From: an uncultured Oscillibacter sp.
Lineage (GTDB): Bacteria; Bacillota; Clostridia; Oscillospirales; Oscillospiraceae
DNA length: 17,100 nucleotides
Direction: 5' to 3'
Assembly: GCA_910586735.1 (NCBI GenBank)
Contig: CAJUJW010000053.1
Location: forward strand, 1 to 17,100
A program made the position numbers and the translations under genes. Shown piece after piece: positions 13,640 to 17,100 of this stretch. Under the pieces are notes generated by a model, which had not been told where the DNA came from, made no database searches, and was given only the letters and a program-made list of their open reading frames with translations. The first letter of the stretch is position 1. Each line of letters begins with the position of its first letter.

Positions 13640-14053
13640 ATGTCGGTGATGATACAGGCCGATTTTCTGCTGTACCCTGTTGGGCACAGTGACTTCCTGC
13701 ACGCCTTTTTCTCTACCATCTGCAGCCGGCTGGAGCATGGCCGGTGGGGAAGTAAGTATCCCTATCTCATGAACTGTTTGTACCAGGGCAGACTGGAATG
13801 GACCGACATTTCCTCAGCGCGGGAGGAGCTAAAAAAAGTAGAACAGCGACTGAAAAAACATCCCCCCTCCAGCGTGGTATGGGATATAGATGATTTGTCC
13901 AAGCAGCCGCCTTGGGGAAACAACATTAGCAAGGAGATTACCAGCCTAGCAAACTATTTTATCACCAGTGACGGCCGGAATCTCATAGATGTGCTGCATC
14001 TTGCCTTTCGCGATGCCGAAGAGCTGCGGCATTGCATTGAAATCGTGAACTGA
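13640..14053 (+). CDS. Immunity protein 70 (Imm70) family
   Basis: The 137-aa product matches the Imm70 pattern: a beta start (SVMIQADFLLYPVG), GDFLHAFF-type segment (HSDFLHAFFSTI, 16-27), WGSKYPYLMNCLYQGRLEW (36-54), a helix of charged residues (about 57-75), then the signature VVWDIDDLSKQPPWGNNIS (79-97) and a NYFITSDGRNLIDVL block (105-119). Imm70 proteins are predicted to neutralise polymorphic toxins. The ATG at 13640 was chosen because GGAGG lies 8 nt upstream; an earlier ATG at 13625 contains that ribosome binding site itself. It is the last gene of the plus-strand operon, followed 30 nt later by a strong terminator. No cognate toxin is seen. The middle of the gene is more AT-rich than the CdiI-like gene upstream. 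Confidence 0.88.
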   Translation: MSVMIQADFLLYPVGHSDFLHAFFSTICSRLEHGRWGSKYPYLMNCLYQGRLEWTDISSAREELKKVEQRLKKHPPSSVVWDIDDLSKQPPWGNNISKEITSLANYFITSDGRNLIDVLHLAFRDAEELRHCIEIVN

Positions 14054-14082
14054 ATAAAGTCCATAGACGGCTATAAAAACGA

Positions 14083-14119
14083 AGCGGCAGGGCCCGCAAA
14101 GCCCTGCCGCTCATTTTTT
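14083..14119. terminator. Bidirectional intrinsic terminator between convergent operons
   Basis: A perfect 11-bp stem (AGCGGCAGGGC at 14083-14093 with GCCCTGCCGCT at 14101-14111) and a 7-nt loop are followed on the plus strand by six T (14114-14119). On the minus strand a run of five T follows shortly after the stem. It can therefore end both the immunity operon and the DUF4132 operon. Confidence 0.9.
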
Positions 14120-14122
14120 CCA

Positions 14123-15721
14123 TCATTTCAATCCCGCCAGCTGCTTGAAGGCGGCCCCCGCCATGGACACGAACCGGGCCGGAAGCTCCTCCGGCGAAAC
14201 GACGGCCCGCTGGGGCAGGCAGTCTCCAAAAGGTATCCCCTCCAGCCGATAGAAGGCCGCGCCGTGGACCATCACGTCGTCGTTGTTGTACTCCGGGCCG
14301 TTGCTGACGCCATCGAAGAATATCCGCGCCCCGTAGCCGTGGATGGGGTCCAGCAGGTCCGCCCGCTCATGCCCCGGCAGATCGCCCATGTCCAGCCCCC
14401 ATTTCCCGGACACGGTGTAGATGGTGATGTGCTTCGTGTTCCGGCCTCCGATGTCGTCGAAGTCCAGAGGCTGGGCCGGGATGGACAGCTGGCGGATGGG
14501 CGGCTTTCCGCCGGCGTCCTTGACCCGCTTTTTCCAGAGAGCCAGTTGCTTTTTGTCCAGCTCCGTGGTAGCAACCAAGCCCACTCGGGCATCGGCGGGA
14601 AGGTCCACTGGCTGGCCGTTCTCTTCGCTGGCGGTGCCGTCCCGGTTCAGCAGGAAAGCTGTCTCCAGCTGATCCTCCCGATAGACGCACCACAAAAGGC
14701 TGGTGAAGACCTCCGGCTGTTCCGCCGCCGCCAGGGCCGCCAGGAGGTCCGAAGCCCGCCATTGGTAGTGGCACACCAGGGCCTTCATCAGGGCCAGCCG
14801 CTGGGCCTTTGCCAGCTTGGGACTGCTCCAGTCCAGGGGCGTTTCGGACGCCAGAAGGCCGGTCTTTCGCAGCTCCTTTTCCAGCTCCAGCCGGGGCCAG
14901 TCCGGCGTGCGGCAACGCTCCAGGGTTGCTTGGTAGTGGGCGTTCATCTTTTTCAGCCGGTGCCCCTTTTCCAGCGGCGCGATGTCCGTCCAGCCGCAGT
15001 AGCAGTAGAGGAAGGTGGTCCACGCCTGGGCCATCAAAGAGTCGTAGGCGGGATGAAACTGGTCGGTGAAATAGGCCCGGTAGTGGTCCGGGTCCAGGAG
15101 CCACACCGCCGTTTCCGGGTCCTCTCTGGCGGCCTCGGCGGCGCAGTCCGGGTCAATCGGCTCTCCAGCAGTAGTATAGTCTCCAATGATCCAGGCCAGC
15201 ATGACGTCCAGCGGCTTCCAGCCCAGCTGATAGAAGAGCCGGGCCGTTTCTCCATGGGACTTTTGCAGCCAATACTTCCTCATCACCATAGCTCGGACCA
15301 GCTGATGGCACTTAGTTTCTTGGAAATGGTACTGCGGGTACTGATCCGTCCAGACCTGCCGGGCCACGGCGCTGACCTCCAGCAAAAGAGCGGAATCCAA
15401 GAAGCCGGAGGGTATGCGGCGTTCCATCACAGACAGGTTATGGACGCTCAGCCCCTGGGAAAGGGCCACGGCACTCCAGTGGGCGGAGTCGGGATAGGTG
15501 AGCTTGTCAAGGATTCTGGTGAACTGCTTGGGATGTACTTGGAGCAGCCTTCGAAGGAAATAGGGCACGTCCAGCACCCGGTCACAGTAGTGGTCCTCAT
15601 GGAAGCCGCGGGTCCACCGATCTATGTACTTCCCCCGTGTTTTTGCCAGCCGCAGCAGCTCCTCGTTGGTCATAGCGTCAATTTCCGCATTGGTGATAGC
15701 GGTCTTTCTGTCCTTTTCCAT
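14123..15721 (-). CDS. DUF4132-like protein (532 aa)
   Basis: The protein is large and soluble, and is helical in its first two thirds (for example TNEELLRLAKTRGKYIDRW near the N-terminus). A C-terminal block of the DUF4132 type follows: LALWKKRVKDAGGKPPIRQL (about 390-410), a beta-rich TKHITIYTVSGKWGL stretch, and an end reading VSPEELPARFVSMAGAAF. DUF4132 proteins include the MolR group; their biochemical role is not established. The ATG at 15721 has AGGAG 8 nt upstream. An in-frame extension to 15799 overlaps the previous gene and lacks a ribosome binding site. It lies 34 nt after that gene and ends at the shared terminator, making it last in a minus-strand operon of small immunity-like genes. 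The DUF4132 assignment rests on the C-terminal motif only. Confidence 0.72.
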   Translation of the reverse strand: MEKDRKTAITNAEIDAMTNEELLRLAKTRGKYIDRWTRGFHEDHYCDRVLDVPYFLRRLLQVHPKQFTRILDKLTYPDSAHWSAVALSQGLSVHNLSVMERRIPSGFLDSALLLEVSAVARQVWTDQYPQYHFQETKCHQLVRAMVMRKYWLQKSHGETARLFYQLGWKPLDVMLAWIIGDYTTAGEPIDPDCAAEAAREDPETAVWLLDPDHYRAYFTDQFHPAYDSLMAQAWTTFLYCYCGWTDIAPLEKGHRLKKMNAHYQATLERCRTPDWPRLELEKELRKTGLLASETPLDWSSPKLAKAQRLALMKALVCHYQWRASDLLAALAAAEQPEVFTSLLWCVYREDQLETAFLLNRDGTASEENGQPVDLPADARVGLVATTELDKKQLALWKKRVKDAGGKPPIRQLSIPAQPLDFDDIGGRNTKHITIYTVSGKWGLDMGDLPGHERADLLDPIHGYGARIFFDGVSNGPEYNNDDVMVHGAAFYRLEGIPFGDCLPQRAVVSPEELPARFVSMAGAAFKQLAGLK

Positions 15722-15755
15722 CGCAATTTCTCCTGTCAAATGGGCTTTGGCCTGC

Positions 15756-16082
15756 TTATACCAGCTCCTGCTCAAAGTCGCAGGCCGCCACTGTCTCAAT
15801 CTGCCGCTCCTGTAAAAAGGCCATCAGTCCCCGAATACAGCGGACATACGCCGCCCGCTCCTCCGTCACCGCCTCCAGGTCGGCGTAGTATCTCCAGAAC
15901 AGGAAGTCCTGGGAGCCCGGCACATATTCGTCGTTCCTTATGAGATCAAGCGCCATCAGCTCGGTTCGGACAGTCCGTATTCCCTGCCTAGCACCGCGCA
16001 GACGGAGATTGATCAAATCCAGCAACTCCTCCTCCGGTATCTCTGCACGGATGAACAGCTTGCAGTACCATTCAGGCTTCAT
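15756..16082 (-). CDS. Small acidic immunity-like protein (108 aa)
   Basis: The protein is soluble and acidic. Its motifs are YCKLFIRAEIPEEELLDLIN (about 5-24), DFLFWRYYADLEAV (about 60-73) and the ending VAACDFEQEL. From memory these match a family of about 110 aa encoded near immunity genes, with a typical DGFLFYRYYLDIEP segment and ACDFEDEL end. Some members carry a misleading dehydrogenase annotation in databases; nothing here supports an enzyme. The ATG at 16082 was preferred over an in-frame start at 16097 because the protein begins cleanly there, but the ribosome binding site is weak (GAGGCGGG, close to the ATG). It lies 30 nt after the broken gene and 34 nt before the DUF4132 gene. 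Confidence 0.65.
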   Translation of the reverse strand: MKPEWYCKLFIRAEIPEEELLDLINLRLRGARQGIRTVRTELMALDLIRNDEYVPGSQDFLFWRYYADLEAVTEERAAYVRCIRGLMAFLQERQIETVAACDFEQELV

Positions 16083-16112
16083 ACCCACCCGCCTCACTTG
16101 CTCTAAAGATAA

Positions 16113-16570
16113 TCAATAAACAGAAAACCACAGACCATCCGGCTGATAAACGCCAAACACCTGCTGTACCTGGGAAATCACGGTCTCTTCCGCAAACAGA
16201 AAGTCTACATATTGCAGGAGCCGTCCCACCGGCAGCTGGCCGTCGGCTTTTAAGACTTCGATATAGCATTCTCTTTGCAGGCGCACAATCTGGTCCGGGA
16301 CCTCTTCCACCGTTCCTTTACCCGTCTTTTTCAGCAGGTAGCGGTGAAAGTCCGGCGATCGGTCAAGCGGATGTTCAGCTCATATTCGTACAGCTCATAC
16401 AGCGCCCCATCATGGATGTAATAGGGCGTGAGGATGCAGTCCGGCACAGAAAGCGAGTCTTCTTTCAGCGCCTCCAGCTGTCTCCGAAAGTCTGCCAGGT
16501 TGTAGAAGACCTCGCCATTGGCTCTCTTTTCAGTTTTCGACCACCGAACAATGTCTGATAACGTCACCAT
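16113..16570 (-). pseudogene. Unrecognised gene of about 152 codons, frameshifted near 16358
   Basis: The ATG at 16570 has GAGG about 6 nt upstream. The first frame encodes VTLSDIVRWSKTEKRANGE, then a PYYIHDGALYELYEYELNIR segment, and stops at 16331 right after an out-of-character TFTATC tail. From about 16350-16366 another frame continues naturally as SPDFHRYLLKKTGKGTVEEV, then LLQYVDFLFAEETVISQVQQ, and ends at 16113. The total length (458 nt) is not a multiple of three, consistent with one net indel in the GACCGATCGCCGGAC stretch. The family is not recognised. It is soluble, and its neighbours suggest an immunity or toxin-related role. A sequencing indel is an equally good explanation. Confidence 0.6.
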
Positions 16571-16619
16571 GGAAACCTCACTCAAAAAACGTTTCTCACG
16601 CGGCCTGCCTCGCATTCTT

Positions 16620-17100
16620 TCAGGGGCATATCTTTTTGAAGATATCCAGTGTGTGTGAATTGCACACAGCCATGTAATTTCCGCACTTGCTGAATCCAAA
16701 TGCTTTTATTTCGTAGTCTTCAAAAACAATGGTACATTTTTCAGGATTTAGCGTATACAGAGTATAATTGGGCATAAATATGATTTTCTCTGCCGGCCAA
16801 AAAGGGGCGACTGACATCAATGTATTTCCATCGTTAGAATATCGCCGCAAACCGCCGCCGCCCTCTCCAGCGATTGGTACGGTTTCATCTCCCAATTCTT
16901 CTGCGAGAGCTATTAAATCGCCTTCATCATAGTTTTCGGTGCAATATGTTTTGCTGCCTGTTTTGCAGTCTATTACGCTCTGGCCTTGGGATGATATGAC
17001 AACCAATTTCTCAGTGCGCACATTGGAAAAACCGACATACATCAAGCCGCCGACCGCATAGGTAGTCTTCTCCCATCCGTCAGGGATACCCGCAGGGATG
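16620..17100 (-). CDS. Hypothetical beta-rich protein, N-terminus beyond the window
   Basis: The frame is open to the right edge, and its start is not in the window. The visible part has about 159 residues. It begins IPAGIPDGWEKTTYAVGGLM, continues YVGFSNVRTEKLVVISSQGQ (about 20-39), and has many short hydrophobic strands, as in beta-propeller-like proteins (AFGFSKCGNYMAVCNSHTL near the end). From memory, proteins with an ISSQG-x-x-x-IDCKTG segment occur as small Firmicutes proteins of unknown function, often near immunity genes. The DNA is clearly more AT-rich than the chaperone operon. It is followed after 49 nt by the next minus-strand gene, so they probably share a transcript. A methionine at 17045 is a possible internal start but has no good ribosome binding site. 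Confidence 0.65.
   Translation of the reverse strand, partial: IPAGIPDGWEKTTYAVGGLMYVGFSNVRTEKLVVISSQGQSVIDCKTGSKTYCTENYDEGDLIALAEELGDETVPIAGEGGGGLRRYSNDGNTLMSVAPFWPAEKIIFMPNYTLYTLNPEKCTIVFEDYEIKAFGFSKCGNYMAVCNSHTLDIFKKICP

Noticed and set aside
14264..15943. Plus-strand open frame of about 559 codons
   Set aside because: It is antisense to the DUF4132 gene, has no ribosome binding site or motif, and lies beyond a strong terminator.

Overview
The window looks like chromosomal DNA from a GC-rich gut-type member of the Clostridia, probably Oscillospiraceae. This is inferred from strong AGGAGG-type ribosome binding sites, TTG starts, small lipoproteins and immunity families common in that group. 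No rRNA, tRNA, CRISPR array or phage structural gene is visible, and the species cannot be named from the sequence alone.

Layout. (1) 1-2070, minus strand: an ECF sigma factor (773-1300) with a clean promoter at 1492-1520 and its own terminators. It is followed by two decayed small envelope genes, a membrane-anchored protein and a lipoprotein, each broken by a frameshift. Upstream of the sigma gene lies an unrecognised gene split by a 164-bp foldback MITE-like element with a TA target duplication. Removing the element restores the reading frame across the junction. (2) 2082-10824, minus strand: a probable operon of an HscC-like Hsp70 (9058-10824), two giant paralogous J-domain proteins of about 1,080 and 1,070 aa (the upstream one frameshifted near 6672), and a membrane-anchored HTH regulator carrying a perfect 39-bp tandem duplication. 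(3) 11045-14053, plus strand, divergent from the Hsp70 operon: a tightly packed series of immunity-type genes (an unrecognised immunity-like protein, a GAD/Tdi1-like protein, a CdiI-like two-part protein, an unrecognised 163-aa protein and an Imm70 protein). No toxin gene is in view. (4) 14123-17100, minus strand, convergent: a DUF4132 protein preceded by three small immunity-like or hypothetical genes, one of them frameshifted. A strong bidirectional terminator separates regions 3 and 4.

How they may work together. HscC-type Hsp70s are known to pair with dedicated J-proteins that have a short N-terminal J domain. Here the presumed co-chaperones are fused to about 1,000 residues of unrecognised sequence, probably for substrate recognition, and their J motif reads HPE rather than HPD. 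The chaperone operon sits back to back with an orphan immunity array and a DUF4132 operon. A role in toxin defence or envelope stress is possible, but it is inferred only from position.

The most novel candidate system is the HscC plus twin giant J-protein module. Four single frameshifts (near 175, 567, 6672 and 16358) plus one element insertion suggest either local gene decay or indel errors in the assembly. Raw reads would settle which.
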